Assembly: GCF_902686445.1 (NCBI RefSeq) | Contig: NC_062220.1 | Span: forward strand, 90,086,143 to 90,150,142 | Reading direction: 5' to 3' | Length of the DNA stretch: 64,000 bases | Source: Sciurus carolinensis | Taxonomy: Eukaryota > Chordata > Mammalia > Rodentia > Sciuridae | Shown here: one piece after another, positions 48,270 through 60,148 of the stretch | Layout: each line of letters opens with the position of its first letter | Numbering within the stretch: position 1 is the stretch's first letter | Position numbers and translations under genes: made by a program | The notes under the pieces: model-generated | Databases searched by the model: none | What the model was told of the DNA's origin: nothing | The model's input: only the letters and a program-made list of their open reading frames with translations

Positions 48270-48600
48270 TTGCCTATTAGAAATACTCCACTTAACGAGC
48301 TGGGAAGGAATTCTTTTCCACTGAAGCCGGCCGCGGGGTCTGAGTGTCACTTCTCTTAGTGAATGGAACGTCTTTAATCTAAACAGGTTGCTTTGTTTCC
48401 TTAGTGAGATGTTCCTCTCAGAGAAATCTGTTGTTTAGTGTATACAGGTTGATTTGGTGGAATGATATTTGTGCGTGGTGTTATGTAAATAGAGTTATAG
48501 CCCATCTTTCTGATAGTAACGTGGGCTGTAATTAGGATTATGGGCATGTAAGGAGAGGGGTGCATGCTGAGGGCCAGGGGTGGGGAGGAGCAGAAGCGAG
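48270..48600. other. possible conserved non-coding element
   Basis: No repeat signature is seen and composition is balanced. The region holds several homeodomain- and octamer-like words: 'tatgtaaatagag' near 48483, 'gggctgtaattaggattatg' near 48522, and a GCCGGCCGCGG CpG-containing knot near 48326. The stretch has no open coding frame. The call is inference from texture only. Confidence 0.3.
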
Positions 48601-51600
48601 CCCATGTTAAAGTTCTTGATGTAAAGAAAGTCGCCAATTCACAAAGGAATTTGATTACCTCTATCCATTATACACACACAGTGAGTGAGCGTGCTACTCA
48701 CCATCTGTCATCTATTTCATTTGCATCACCAGCACCTGGCCTGTTTATCTGCTACATTCGTTTCTTCACCGAATTCTTACGCTGCTTTAATAAAATACAG
48801 AAATGTTATTGTTAAAAACCAATTAATTTACAATCCTCCACAGAGATAGTATTACTTATAATTCAATTTGGCTTCTAATGATCTGCTTTCTTGCAAAATG
48901 ACTTAATTCTTGTGTCAAAGATTAGTTATTAGATATTACCCTGCTGCTCCAGCCACGTACTGCTGAGGTAGGCAAAGCAGCTTGGAACGTCCCTGGCCAT
49001 TAATCAGAAGTCGGAAATGTTTTCTTGTTTAACTCCTTCAAGAACCTGGTCGCAGACCTTAACTCTTCCCCTGGTCAAATGTTCCCTTAGCCCCATGAGG
49101 TCTGGAACAAGGAGATCTGGAATTTTCAGAGAAACTCACTTTGTCTTTCATTAAAAAATTTGAATAAACAGACAACTTGAGATTCTTTCCAGTTCCATGG
49201 ATCCACATACACTTCTCTCTGACCATTACAGAATTTGCTTTCCTGGGTAGCCATTTTTGTTCACGAGATAAAAAAACTGCCCCCTTTCCTAAATCCAGCC
49301 TTTCGTGGCAAATGTGTTGGGAGCACCCACACCATAGCGGGTGGGTATCACTGCTTTCTCCTACCGTATTGTCTGCGCCCATCAGGCAAGCCGACCTGCT
49401 CTGCTCGCTCAGAGGCAGTCTGGCAGCCCCCAGCCGCTTGTCCACACATTTCACAAATGGAATCACGAAACATATGGCCAGAACCAGCACATTCTAGAAA
49501 CATCAGCTTGGGCCAGAGGTATCTGAGAGAAAATTTATTCTTACAGATTGAAAATTCTTATATGCCTTAAAATATTTTTTTTCAGCAAAACATTCTTCAG
49601 CTGCCCATATCTTTACTTTTTAAACCTTCTGATGTAACCCAGAATTTCATATGGGAACTATTATTTCCTTTCTGGATTTAATTTTCATTATGTGTTCACC
49701 AGATGACACATATCCTAACAGTGGGAAAGACAGATATGATATTTCTCATTTCCTATTTCATACCCAGAGAATACAAAATGTAAATATGTTTGTATTTATA
49801 AAATGATTTTTATTTTAAATGGTGACTCTAAAGACTAGGACCTGCTCTGGAAACACAATTAATTGCTATGACAAATATGATGCTTTGAAAATAATCATTG
49901 AAGATTAGTTATACCTGAGCAAGAATACTTTGTAAATCTTGATGTGACTCAGTTAGTTGAACTTGATGGGACCCGAGAATTAAATAATACAGACAGAAAG
50001 CAGAGCACCATTTGGATGTAAAAGGAGAGGATCTTTCTGCTAATGAACTAAAAAGCCAGTATTCTGCATTTCCAAGATCGATCTTTTAAACCATATATTC
50101 ATGCTGTCTGCACTTGGTTTCAGTTTTATAAAGTGCAGTTGCTACCAGCTCTGAAATGTGTGCTCATGTTAAAACTACAGGGAGCTACAAAGGTAGCGAC
50201 AGTTCAGTTTGACTTCTCCGGATTGTGCCACATTCAAAGCGTGAGGTGCTCATTATTTTCCAAAAGCAGAGAAACCAGCTCTGTGACTGGGGGAGAAGAA
50301 ACTGGAACAGCTGTCTTAGAAGAAGCATTTTCTTTTTTGTACATGATACTATCAAGGGAACTGTGCCTAGTACCCCACACTCCATTTTACATAACAGGTT
50401 TTCTACAAATGATCAAACTCATGGGTAAACCCTAAAAGATAATCTTACTTCAGTCATATGACTCATCCTGATGCTGCTCCCTGGTTACCCAGCAAACTAA
50501 GGTATTACTCTAAAAATCTTGTCCTATCTGTTCATGTACATTTTTAGACTCTTCGGCTAGTAAAACTGAACGCAAAAGATCATCTGTAATAGGAGGCCAT
50601 CCTAAAAATTGGAAAATTTAAAAATTAAGTCGGATGGGGTCAAAGGAAGAAAGTGACAGGCAAGTGTTCCTCAAATCTATTTCCTGATAACAATGACTCA
50701 GATTGATAAGATTTAAACTTCTTTTGCAATAATAAATAGTTCACATTCCCGAATCTTGCTCTACATGCAAAGTAAGTATGGGAACAAAATACATCCACAT
50801 GTCTCCAAAAGAATAATCCCCCAATAAATCCTGTTTTTCAGAGTTGATTCTTCACAATCAGACAATGCATCATCAACCTCAGAAATAGGAGTGGAGCCAA
50901 ACAAGCTCTGCCATCTAATATGGAAATGTGGTCCTGGCCCCCGTACTGTGTCATTCTTCTGAATGGGATCACCTGCACCCATTCCTCCTAGGAGAAAATT
51001 TCAAACAGAGTTAGCTCCTTAAACCTTCTAATTAAAATGAGAAATCCCCAGGCTTCCATGACTCAGCCTCAGAAAAAGATTATTAGGAATTTAATAGGGA
51101 AAATATAGCAGCTCAGACCATCTGTGACCCAGTGCTCTGTGAGAATTTAAAGAAAACTGGAGGGAGGCAGACACACTGCGATGCTCGCTGGAGGAGTACT
51201 TTGTAGGAACTGCAATAAATCAACATAGTTAGAGTACAGCCTTTTTCAGATTTAATTACTGTTACATAATTATTAGCAAAGCATTCTCCTCTGAAACTGT
51301 AAAACTCATTACATCAAAAATCCCCAAGCTCCTGATGGAATTTATGAACTAGTTACTTTCTTTCTAGCTCTGGGAAAAGAGTGGAACAGAGTCCAGATTT
51401 GTCTCCAGCTTTTTAGAAGCAGTGGGGGATTTCTGCCCTGTTTTGTGTCATTTAAATAGGTTTCTGAACTGAGTGGTCTCTGGGTCATTCTCTTAAACAT
51501 GCATCTCTATTCTTGCCTAAATGTTTAAATGATAAAAGTTCCATTCCAGTAGTAGAGGGTCCATGCTGACTAGGAGCTGGCTAATTTTCAAAAGAGTGAG

Positions 51601-51729
51601 AGATAAATGGTTTTTAGGTGTTTGATTTTCTGATGGTCCATGTGGGGTCAGAAAAATCACAGCAGGTAATGAACGGGCTTGTGTTGGAAGGACGATGTCA
51701 ACAGGGGAGTGATCTACAGGCAGGGGTGT
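48601..51729. other. repeat-poor stretch; no gene confirmed
   Basis: About 3 kb with almost no recognisable repeats. Several overlapping frames on both strands lie at 49059-49570, the longest a 143-codon reverse frame. Others occur at 50133-50435 and 50185-50385. None shows a domain. Openness in several frames at once usually reflects base composition rather than coding. An AT-rich part at 49560-49960 separates two more balanced blocks. Confidence 0.4.
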
Positions 51730-53482
51730 TTTGGACCCAGTCCCTGTTTCCCCTCCCAACACCACGTGTGGCCGTGTTAACATTGGTAGCTTGAAATTGG
51801 CCATGGTGAAAGAATTTACAGGACAAAAAATTGGCAAATGCTACAATCTAAGCTTTTCCCCTGCAGAGCCAGCTGGGCAGCATCTACCAGCACAGCACTG
51901 TTATTGTGTTCACCAATGACACAAGTGTAAATGCCACCACGATTGCCTACACAGCCCTAGCAGACATCTGAGGATAAATCTCCCCCACTGATGCACTCTA
52001 TTGATTGGACTTGGACAAAAACAGGTTTATCTAAAGTCCAGATTGGGCAGGTGTTTACTCCTGGAAGCGACAATACTGGGGGGATGGGTTTCTTTTAGAA
52101 GACAGGGGAGTGCCCTTGCTTGTGGCCAGTTAGCTCCTCACCATCTAGTGTCACTTAGCCCAAGATGGGGCATGGCTTCCCGATATGGGTCAGGCAGCTT
52201 CCCCAGATCCTCAGCTCCTTACCTGCAGAGAGCTGCAGCTGCTAGAAAGCGCTTCGCTCTTGCTCCTGCACTCAGAATATCCAGCCAGATGTTTTCTGTT
52301 GTATTTGTAGGCTCTCCTGGGATTAGCTCTCATCAGAGTGAGAGAAGATAAAGGCAGCTGAGGCTTAAACAGTCAGCTGCCTTGAACCTGCTCCCTCTGT
52401 TACTGCACTGCCCAGCTACCGACTCATCGCCAGCCCCCGACAGCCTCAGTTTCTCCCCATACCCTGCATTGTCTCCCATCATCCTATCTACTCAGCAAAC
52501 TCCAGTGCAGCCAAACCAAGTGCCTCTACCCTTGAACTCACCCTCTATTCCTCATGTACCTTTTTTTTTTCCCCCCTAATAGAAGAGAAGGTGGTGAACA
52601 CTGCTTGAACCAGGTGGTTCAGGAATTATGGCTCAATATTCAGGCCTGTACCTATTGGACTTCAGGCTGTTCATTGATTTTTATTTTTCTAATAATCTGT
52701 CTTTAACTGACAAAAACTACCTCTACATTTGTTTTGGTCATAGCCTGCTTATTTTTCATAAATTTATGAATGTGATAGCTTCACAGATCTCTCAGATAGT
52801 TATGTCCTGAAAGTTTTCAGTGTTCATTCTGTTGTCCGGGTGTAGTTCTTCTGTTTGCAAATGACCATGCCTCTTTCATGCTGAAGTTTTTCCTGAGATA
52901 AATGGTAATTCTCTGTGGTCTGTTCCCAGAATGGAGTATTGAATTTAAGAAATATTGTGAGGAAGGATTATGTCTTCCGCTGAAGTGAAACTTCTTGGCT
53001 TCAGCGAGGGGGATGGAGGAAGGGGACATGTGGTGGGGGGGAGCAGGCTTTCTTTTCAAGAGCACAGGTGACTTTTCTCCTGGGTACTTAGACCAACTTT
53101 TTAGTGGCCATATGTGTGTTAGAATGCTTCTGGTTTCTCCCGCCCCATGCCAATTATTAAGTCTCAGAAGTCACAATTCTGAAATTAGTTCTATCCACAA
53201 ACACCAGATTGGGGAGCACAGAGATGATGTGACCACCCAAACTTTTTTTAATTGCCATTTAATTCGTTAACCAGCCAGCCAGTGGCTGTAGTTTTCTGTT
53301 GTGTTTCTCTGTGCTCTCTGCTATAGATTTGAGAGATTATGTCCGGTTCTCATCTGCTGGTGCTGTAGTTTCCAAATTTCCATTGCTGCTGTGCTATTAA
53401 TTTTTTAACCTCTTCCTGTGTTTTCAGGGAATTTTAGAGGAAAATGATAACAACACATGGTCTCAGCCATCTTAACCCAGAA
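51730..53482 (-). mobile_element. probable L1 5' UTR-like sequence, antisense
   Basis: On the reverse strand the region starts near 53482 with 'ttctgggttaagatggctga', containing an AAGATGG motif (53467-53473) like an L1 5' end. It stays long, moderately GC-rich and without long ORFs. Text near 52200-52260 (gagagctgcagctgctagaa) and 52010-52070 also suggests L1 5' UTR. The left limit is uncertain. Short frames of 60-116 codons here are not supported as genes. Confidence 0.4.
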
Positions 53483-54289
53483 ATCCTTTTCTCTATCCTT
53501 TTTTATAGTATTGTTTCTGGGTCGATTATTACTATTTATAGTGTAATTTAACAAAACAGAATATAACTGTAGCATTTTGTGAGCATTTGTGTCCAGTAGC
53601 CTGAAAAAAAAAACCCATATTTGATAAGACAGTATTAATTAAAATACCAGGAGTTTATAATGAGGAAATGTGACATAGATCTGTCCATCTACTTCACACT
53701 TCTTGACTCAACATTGAAGAAAATGCTACTTTTTATATAAGCTTATTATGGGATACAAGTTACCAAAAAGAACTATCTAATGTTTGTCTGTTCTTTAGTT
53801 TTGAACATGGCTTAAATTACTTCTATTAATTTCTTTTGTATTTTAATAGGAAATTGTTATTAAAAAATCTGTGAAAGCTTATGAGCTAATAGTCTTTTTA
53901 GAAATTGCTGTGCAATGAATACATTATTCTCCAGACAGCCATTGAGTGTGCAGCTGAAAACTACCAAGCTTTTTACATAATAGTGGTATTTATGTTTCTT
54001 TTTCCTAAAACACTATTATGGTAGACCCAAAGTTAATTTTTCAAGTGAAGGAATGTATTATAAAGAGAAAGAGGAGAAATATGAGTATTTTCTTTCTTCA
54101 ATTAGCTAGTCTGCAACAGAATTGCTTGAGAGTAGCAAATTCTTAAACCTGTATTTGTGAATAATCAGTAACAGAACTGAGGCGCTTGTAATATGATCAT
54201 GTGACAAATCTATTTCAGTTTTATTGCTATGACAATTAACCACTTAGAGATTTATTCTGTTCTTGTAATTCTCTTCCTTATTTTGTCAG
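53483..54289. other. AT-rich stretch leading to candidate splice acceptor
   Basis: No repeat recognised with confidence. The last 40 bases form a pyrimidine-rich tract ending in the AG at 54288-54289. If the exon at 54290 is real, this is the 3' end of an intron. Confidence 0.4.
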
Positions 54290-54394
54290 GTGTTGGAAGA
54301 TGCTCAGTGTCAAAATCGAGAATTCAAACATCTGACTGCAAGGATAAATGCCGTGCTTCAAATTGATCGGCACAGCAATGCAGAGAAATCCTAG
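54290..54394 (+). CDS. candidate terminal coding exon, coiled-coil-like C-terminus
   Basis: The gene is not recognised. The segment follows a strong pyrimidine tract (tctcttccttattttgtcag) ending in AG at 54288-54289. Read in phase 0 it encodes 34 residues before TAG at 54392-54394, starting VLEDAQCQNREFKHL and ending HSNAEKS. The other two phases hit stops early, after 14 and 24 codons. Composition is charged and helical, with hydrophobic residues at heptad-like spacing (V, L, F, L, I, V, L, I), as in the end of a coiled-coil protein. No repeat family overlaps it. An AATAAA at 55071-55076 would give a 3' UTR of about 700 bases that includes a MIR. There is no start codon here, so any protein depends on upstream exons that I could not find; they may lie outside the window. 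A chance open segment or a pseudo-exon remains possible. Confidence 0.5.
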   Translation: MLEDAQCQNREFKHLTARINAVLQIDRHSNAEKS

Positions 54395-54649
54395 AGGGTT
54401 ACAGATGATATCAATCACTTGCTACACTCAGGGCTAATTTAATATCCTGCTTGCCATGGTCTCCCATCAGTGTAACACTGCATGACCTGTCAGAGTTTCC
54501 GCCACAGTGTGACTAGACTAGAGACAAAGCAATTTGTCCAGTCAAACTTATTTGGCTCCCATCTAATACAGGGTTGGTAGTTACTCATCCTGGATCAATC
54601 GAGGTTCACTGTATCACAGTCTATGAGAAAAGTGTTGGATGAACCAGTG

Positions 54650-54900
54650 AGAGGTAGCACAAATTCAGCCCTGATCCTGGGTCAGGCATCATTGTCAGTA
54701 TTTTACTGCATTATCTCATTTAACCATCATATCAACCAAATGAGGCAGGTGCCACGGTTAGGTGGAAGACCCACATGAGAAAACTGAGGTTCAGCAAGAA
54801 TGAATCACCTGCTCAAGGTCACGAAGAAGGTAGGCAATGGAGCCACAGTCTGCATCCATACAGGTGAATCTAGAGTCCCTGCTTTATAATCTCTTGCCTT
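54650..54900 (-). repeat. MIR SINE, antisense
   Basis: 'actgcattatctcatttaac', 'caaatgaggcaggtgccacg', 'gagaaaactgaggttcagca' and 'cctgctcaaggtcacgaaga' are reversed MIR landmarks in order. Confidence 0.85.
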
Positions 54901-55070
54901 TAAAAAATTATAGCTTTGTTTAGAATTTTAGGACCATATTAACTATTTCCCTGCAAAAATAGTAAATGGCCCTAAATAACAAATGAATTTTTTCTTATTT
55001 ATCTACTGAAGAATCTGTGCAACTGAATATTTTTTTGAATTAATTCAATTTGTTTGTGGACCTGAAAGAA

Positions 55071-55076
55071 AATAAA
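55071..55076 (+). terminator. AATAAA polyadenylation signal (candidate)
   Basis: An AATAAA hexamer in the sequence gaaagaaaataaaaaac, about 680 bases after the stop of the candidate exon. The hexamer is common by chance in AT-rich DNA, so the call depends on the exon. Confidence 0.35.
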
Positions 55077-55095
55077 AAACATTTCTATGAAAAGT

Positions 55096-55710
55096 ATCTA
55101 TAGTCAAAATATTTTCTAAATTCACATTGACTTCTTCCTTCTATTGCTCTGAATATATCAGCTTTGGCTCAATATTTATGACTTCCAATCTGAATTTAAA
55201 AATACTTTCCCCTACCTGTTTAAACTCTCTGGTCGTCTCTCTGTCTTTTTGGACTTTTACCCCACCTGCAAGGTTTGGGCCTACCTGCTTTAACTCATCT
55301 GTTTCAAATCTGTGCCCAGAGGCAGAACCAGGTGTGTGCAGTCTGCAGCTGATATGATTAGTGGGGAGGGAGATTTTTAACAAAAAGAATGCAAAATGAA
55401 AAACTACAAAATCAGACCCCAAATGAATATTTCCTTAAAGTGAGAAAAGAAATCCCAACATATTATAGATATTTTAAGAGTTGAAAAATAGTACAGATAT
55501 TGTGAAGTCTAAAATGTGTGTGTACATAATAGTTTGAATAATTAATTGATTGAAAACTTTAAAATGACTTTTCCCCCTATATTTTCTGGCTGCATAATAA
55601 TTCATCATCTCTTCAAATTATAATTTGCTCATATAATTTTTAATAGAGTAAGAGAGCCAGTCTTTTCTCTACTATAGCTGATCACAATGTGGCATAATTT
55701 GTATCTGCAT

Positions 55711-55749
<39 letters not shown>

Positions 55750-56065
55750 AAATAAATTTAATGATTAGCAAAGAAGATATACTTCACATATGTTCAAATA
55801 AAGATCTGGCGATTTTGCACTTGCTTTATTGTACATTCCAAAATGTTTCTACAATGACAGTTAAGATGGTATTTGTTTTCAGCTTTATTAAATGTATTTT
55901 TGCATCCAAAGGGGAAAATTGTTGCACTTATACTTGTATTTGCTGCCTTATCAGGTTTATTCCTGGTAGGGGAGAACTTCCATTGGGTCAAATGTGGATG
56001 TAACTGGAAACTCCAATTTTCAATGATATAATCTGGTCCTTGGAAGAACTTCCCACTGATTAGCT
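55096..56065. other. no gene seen; (TG)n inside
   Basis: Two overlapping frames of 76 and 93 codons at 55127-55422 run on opposite strands over the same bases and have no recognised domain. The rest is AT-rich, unrecognised sequence. Confidence 0.4.
55715..55747. repeat. (TG)16 microsatellite
   Basis: An uninterrupted TG run of about 16 units ending in TACAAATAAA. Confidence 0.95.
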
Positions 56066-56295
56066 TTTTTTCTTTTTTCTTTTTCTTTTTTTCTTTTTTT
56101 TTGGTATCAGGGATTTAACCCAGGGGTATTTAACAACTGAGCCACATCCCCAGCCCTTTTTTATATTTTATTTTGAGACAGGGTCTCACTAAGTTACTTA
56201 GGGTCTCACCAAGTTGTTGAGGCTTGAACTTGCAATCCTCCTACCTCAGCCTCCTGGGAGGCTGAGATTATAGGCGGACACCACCACACCTGGCT
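56066..56295 (-). repeat. B1-dID composite SINE, antisense, with internal duplication
   Basis: A T-rich tail, the reversed ID half (gccacatccccagccct), a short linker and the reversed B1 half (gcaatcctcctacctcagcc, gattataggcggacaccacc). A segment of about 20 bases starting 'gggtctcac' is repeated in tandem at 56181-56200 and 56201-56220, which the other copies here lack. Confidence 0.92.
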
Positions 56296-57623
56296 AGTTG
56301 CTTATTTTCCTCCATTCCCACACATGCCAGGTGCTATGGACACACTCCCATGGCACCTCTGGTGCTGCAGCTTCATTCCTCAGCACAGGGTTAAGTCAGC
56401 ACAGGTGGTAGTAGGACTCTGCTAGGCAAGACATTCACAGCTATTTAAACCACTCAGCACTCCTGTGTGTGTTACATAACACATATAGAATAATATACCA
56501 AGAGAGCTACAAGCAGTATGACCCGCATAAACATCCCAATAACCCAACCTAAGTGTATTCCCTTGTCATCTTCCCTTAACCACATTCCAAAACTGTCATC
56601 TGTGAGTTATGGTCGTATAATAAGGAGAAAGGCAGAGGATAGGGGGTCAAAGGTAGATGTCTTCCTTGTATCTGGGCATATACCCTGAACTGAACTCCAG
56701 GGCCAAGAATTCCAGAATTCCCTTCCTGAATATCTTTGAGGATGCTGTCAGGGCTGCTGGCTGCTGGTCATGCTTCACAGTGTGGAACTTGCTTACTCAG
56801 GCTAATGCAATGCTCAAGTGGAGTCAGGGCTAGGAAGGAAGACTAGGGATGCAGAGAGCACCTGGAGGCCAGATTCCAGGAAGAAACTCCAAGCTGCTGG
56901 GTATCCTCAACTTGAACTTGGCCTTCCTTTGCTGTTATTCTGAAGGCAAAATTTATGGAAATAGGATCCATAAATTTATCATCTAGACTTACATGAATTT
57001 TCTACAATGAGCATGCGATGCTTTTACTGTTATAACTAATCATGAAAAACTAGAACATGTTAAGCAAACACCACTTTTAAAGTCAAATCTAGAATTGGGA
57101 GCAAATGTTTATCCCAAATAGTTGCGCTATGGGAAGAAGAGTGACTTTGGCACCAACAGCCAGGATTCCCAGGGTCCCCATACCTGGACAGAGAAGGCAC
57201 AGGGAATGCTGTTTCGCTTCTAGAGAATGACTCCAATAAAACAGATCACAAACTTGGGCTTGAACAAGTGGAAGTGCCCCTCATTGCTCAGGATGGCAGG
57301 TGCCTGGTCAGCACAGCAAAGCTTGACAAGAACACACCCCGGTTCTACCCCTGAGCACCAGCAAACCCTGAAGATCTCACAGAGGAAAGCCACCTCCAGC
57401 TAGCCAGGTGGGACACAAAATATGCTTACAATCACAGGATCAGAATGTGTGGTATGAGTAAAAGGAGATCATTCTCCACAGAAAAGAAATGTTTCTATTT
57501 GGGAAGAGAGGAGAATGAACCAAAGCAGAACGGGCAGTTTGGTTGCACAGCTGATTAAAACTTTAAATGCTATTATCTGTGTGATAGGGCACTTAGAGAA
57601 TGATACAATTATAACATTCTATT
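56296..57623. other. no gene seen; repeat-poor
   Basis: No repeat family or coding frame recognised. Composition is balanced over 56300-57400. Confidence 0.4.
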
Positions 57624-57882
57624 AAGAATATGATCATGTAAACCAGGTATGGTGGTGCATGCCTCTAATCCCTGTGGCTCTGGAGGTTGAGGCAGGAGGA
57701 TGGGAAGTTTGAGGCCAGCCTCAGCAATTTAGTAAGGCCCTAACTGACTTAGCAAGACTCTGCCTTAAAATAAAAAATAAAAAGGATTGGGATATAGCTC
57801 AATGGTAAAATACCTCTGGGTTCAATCCACAGTGCACGCACACACATACACACACACACACAAAGAATATGATTATGTAAAC
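57624..57882 (+). repeat. B1-dID composite SINE with 20-base duplication
   Basis: The B1-like half (ggtatggtggtgcatgcctc, gaggttgaggcaggaggatg), an A-rich linker (aaataaaaaataaaaagg) and the ID half (gggatatagctcaatggtaa) lead into a (CA)n tail. The duplication aagaatatgatcatgtaaac lies at 57624-57643 and, with one mismatch, at 57863-57882. The copy is among the least diverged in the window. Confidence 0.96.
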
Positions 57883-59957
57883 AATCAGATATCTTCTCGT
57901 TGTTCTTCAATCGTTGCCAAGTAACTGCTGACGTTCTTCCTCTTAATCTAATCTGGGTTCTGTGTCCTACAGAGGCCTTCCTAGAAAGGGTTGAGAGTCC
58001 ACAGTTCTACATTTCAAGAGTTCATCCTGAACCTCTGGGTTTTACATAACTCAGACCAGCAAGCCTTGCAGACGCGGGGAAAGCTGACCTTGCTCGCCCC
58101 TTTGCGATTCAGTACCCCCCACCCGGCCCCCTGTCACTCTGCAGAGAGGGGACCTGGGCTTGGCATTTCGTTCCCTCTTGGCCACGTGTTTTTCTGCCCC
58201 ACATTGCTTAGGACAAGCTGGAAGGGAGAGATCAGAGCCCACCAGGGCTCCTCAGTGTGATTCCCTCCTAATGATACTTTTCCAATCAGATGGGAGTGAT
58301 TTTCCTCCGCCTCATTATTTTCCTGCTTAGCTTTCTGCCCTTTGAAGCTGAGTTTTTCCTTCCATTAACAAATAACTAGGAAAATGTACTCACTAGTACT
58401 TCTTGCTAATATCCTTGTAGTTTTATAGCATAACCTCTGACCAACCTTTGACTTCAGTGATTTCTTAAAGGGGCGGCACCTGCTATTTTCTAAACTTATT
58501 AAAAAACATGAAAAGAGATGCCATCTCTTTCTGGGGTCCTCTGTGGAAAATGATTCATATGAAGTATAACTATCTTTTATTCATGCTGTGTGGTGCCTTT
58601 TTTCCCTGTCTATATGTCAGACTCCACGTGGTGGCCTGGATACTTGACATTCAAAAACCAAATAAGAAATTAGCATTTCAAACTGATACTAAACACCAAT
58701 TAGACTCATTCTCTTCTTCTATGACAGGATAGCACTTGGCGAACACATTGGGCATTTTTCTGGAGACTATGTCAATGGATTTAGTCAAACATTTATTGAG
58801 CACCTGCTATGTACTTAATATTGCATTGGATACTATACTGAGTGCCGGGTGAGTCAACACTATGATTTGGACAGAATTCGACAACAAGCATATGGCTTTA
58901 CATGGACATTTACAGAATCTAAAGTGTTAAGAAGGTGAATAAATACAACAGGAGGAGATAAGGGAATAAATATCCCAGGAAAGGTGGACCACACATGTTC
59001 AGATGGGAAAGGACAAAGGGAAGCCACAATTCAGATTTTCTTTTCCTCCCGGATTTTCTTAACCAGTGTCTTTTGCCAGCTCCTATAATAAGTGACCCAA
59101 ATCTGTCAATGACTCTCAGTTCTCCTTCCTCAGCTGGGATTACAGGGGGTATGTGACGAGGAGATGGGGCAGCCTTCATAGACCTTTGTAGACTTTCTAT
59201 CAGCTCCACTTTTTCTATCCTAGGATCAAAACCCTGAAGACTTCTGCAGAGACGTGCACCTTGGTGTCACCTGGAGGACTGCAGCCTTTTGGAGTTGTCC
59301 CCTTCGTCCAGCCTGACTTCTCTTCTAGTGACAACATTTAGTACAAGTCAGAGCAAAGGGTTACTGCCTTTCCCTCTTCCCTCCCTCCTCCGGCTCCTGA
59401 GGAGAACAGAAGCAAAAGGCTGAGATTGCCAGATAGAAAGTTGAGAAGATAAAGTCCTGTCATTAATTTCCCCCCCTGAATCAGAGGTTTCCCTGGTTGG
59501 CTTGACTTTGGGATGTGACATTAGAAAAGAACCTGGCAAGGCTAATAGAGTGGATGTAGGGACTTCATCACAGACTTCCCGGTCAGTCAAGAGACGCAGA
59601 GTAGATTATGGAGGAAAAGATGTTTGGGGTGTTTGTCCTCTTCTCCCAGCCTTCATGGTGGGAATGGGTAAGGCAGGACAGCAGCTGTCCTCTATACAAC
59701 ACACCGAGAGGGACACAGAAGTGAGCAAGGGACACAGGTCCCCAGAAAGGTAAGCATTAAAGGCAATCCCAGGTAAGGGATGTAGTCCCCATTTTAAACC
59801 TGAGAAATGAAGAGTAATTACCATGTTTATTTATCTTCTAGACTAAGGCAAGTAGTGTGTCTCTCATTCCTTATAGAACTTGAACTGATTTTAAATAAAG
59901 GCAGGAGATCTAGCTATGTGGTAGGTTCACGAACAAGATAATGCAAACTCTGAACAA
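57883..59957. other. repeat-poor stretch; no gene confirmed
   Basis: About 2 kb with no recognisable repeats. Opposed frames of 60-96 codons at 57991-58260, 58919-59209 and 59348-59824 have no domain. 58260-58480 looks non-repetitive and might be conserved non-coding sequence, but I have no alignment to show it. Confidence 0.4.
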
Positions 59958-60148
59958 TTTTTGTTTTTTTGTACCAGAGGTTGAACCCAGGGATGCTTCA
60001 CCATGGAACCACATCCCTAACACTTTCTATATTTCATTTAGACACAAGATCTCTCTAAGTTGCTGAGGCTGGCTTTGAACTCACAATTCTCCTGCCTCAG
60101 CCTCCCAAGCCACTGAGATTACTATTATGGGTCACTGTTCCTGGACAA
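59958..60148 (-). repeat. B1-dID composite SINE, antisense
   Basis: 'accagaggttgaacccaggg' and 'ccatggaaccacatccctaa' are the reversed ID half. 'caattctcctgcctcagcct' and 'gggtcactgttcctgg' are the reversed B1 half. Confidence 0.9.

Larger units (their letters stand above)
54395..55095 (+). other. candidate 3' UTR of the 54290 exon
   Basis: This follows the TAG and runs to just beyond the AATAAA at 55071-55076. There is no other canonical signal closer to the stop. It contains an antisense MIR at 54650-54900. It is inferred only from the exon call. Confidence 0.35.

Noticed and set aside
48320..48340. CpG island or promoter at the GCCGGCCGCGG knot
   Set aside because: Only a few CpGs occur over about 20 bases, far below island length, with no nearby first-exon structure.
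49059..49490. 143-codon reverse frame with a hydrophobic start that resembles a signal peptide
   Set aside because: Forward frames of similar length overlap it, which points to base composition. No family match is apparent.
51840..51971. Acceptor-like ccctgcag followed by about 34 open codons
   Set aside because: It lies in a stretch that reads as an old repeat, lacks a polyadenylation signal nearby and has no recognisable peptide.
53395..53480. Acceptor-like tgtgttttcag at about 53430
   Set aside because: It falls in the L1 5'-end-like block and the following frame is short and uninformative.
55127..55422. Opposed 76- and 93-codon frames
   Set aside because: Both strands are open over the same bases and no domain is visible, so there is no basis to prefer coding.
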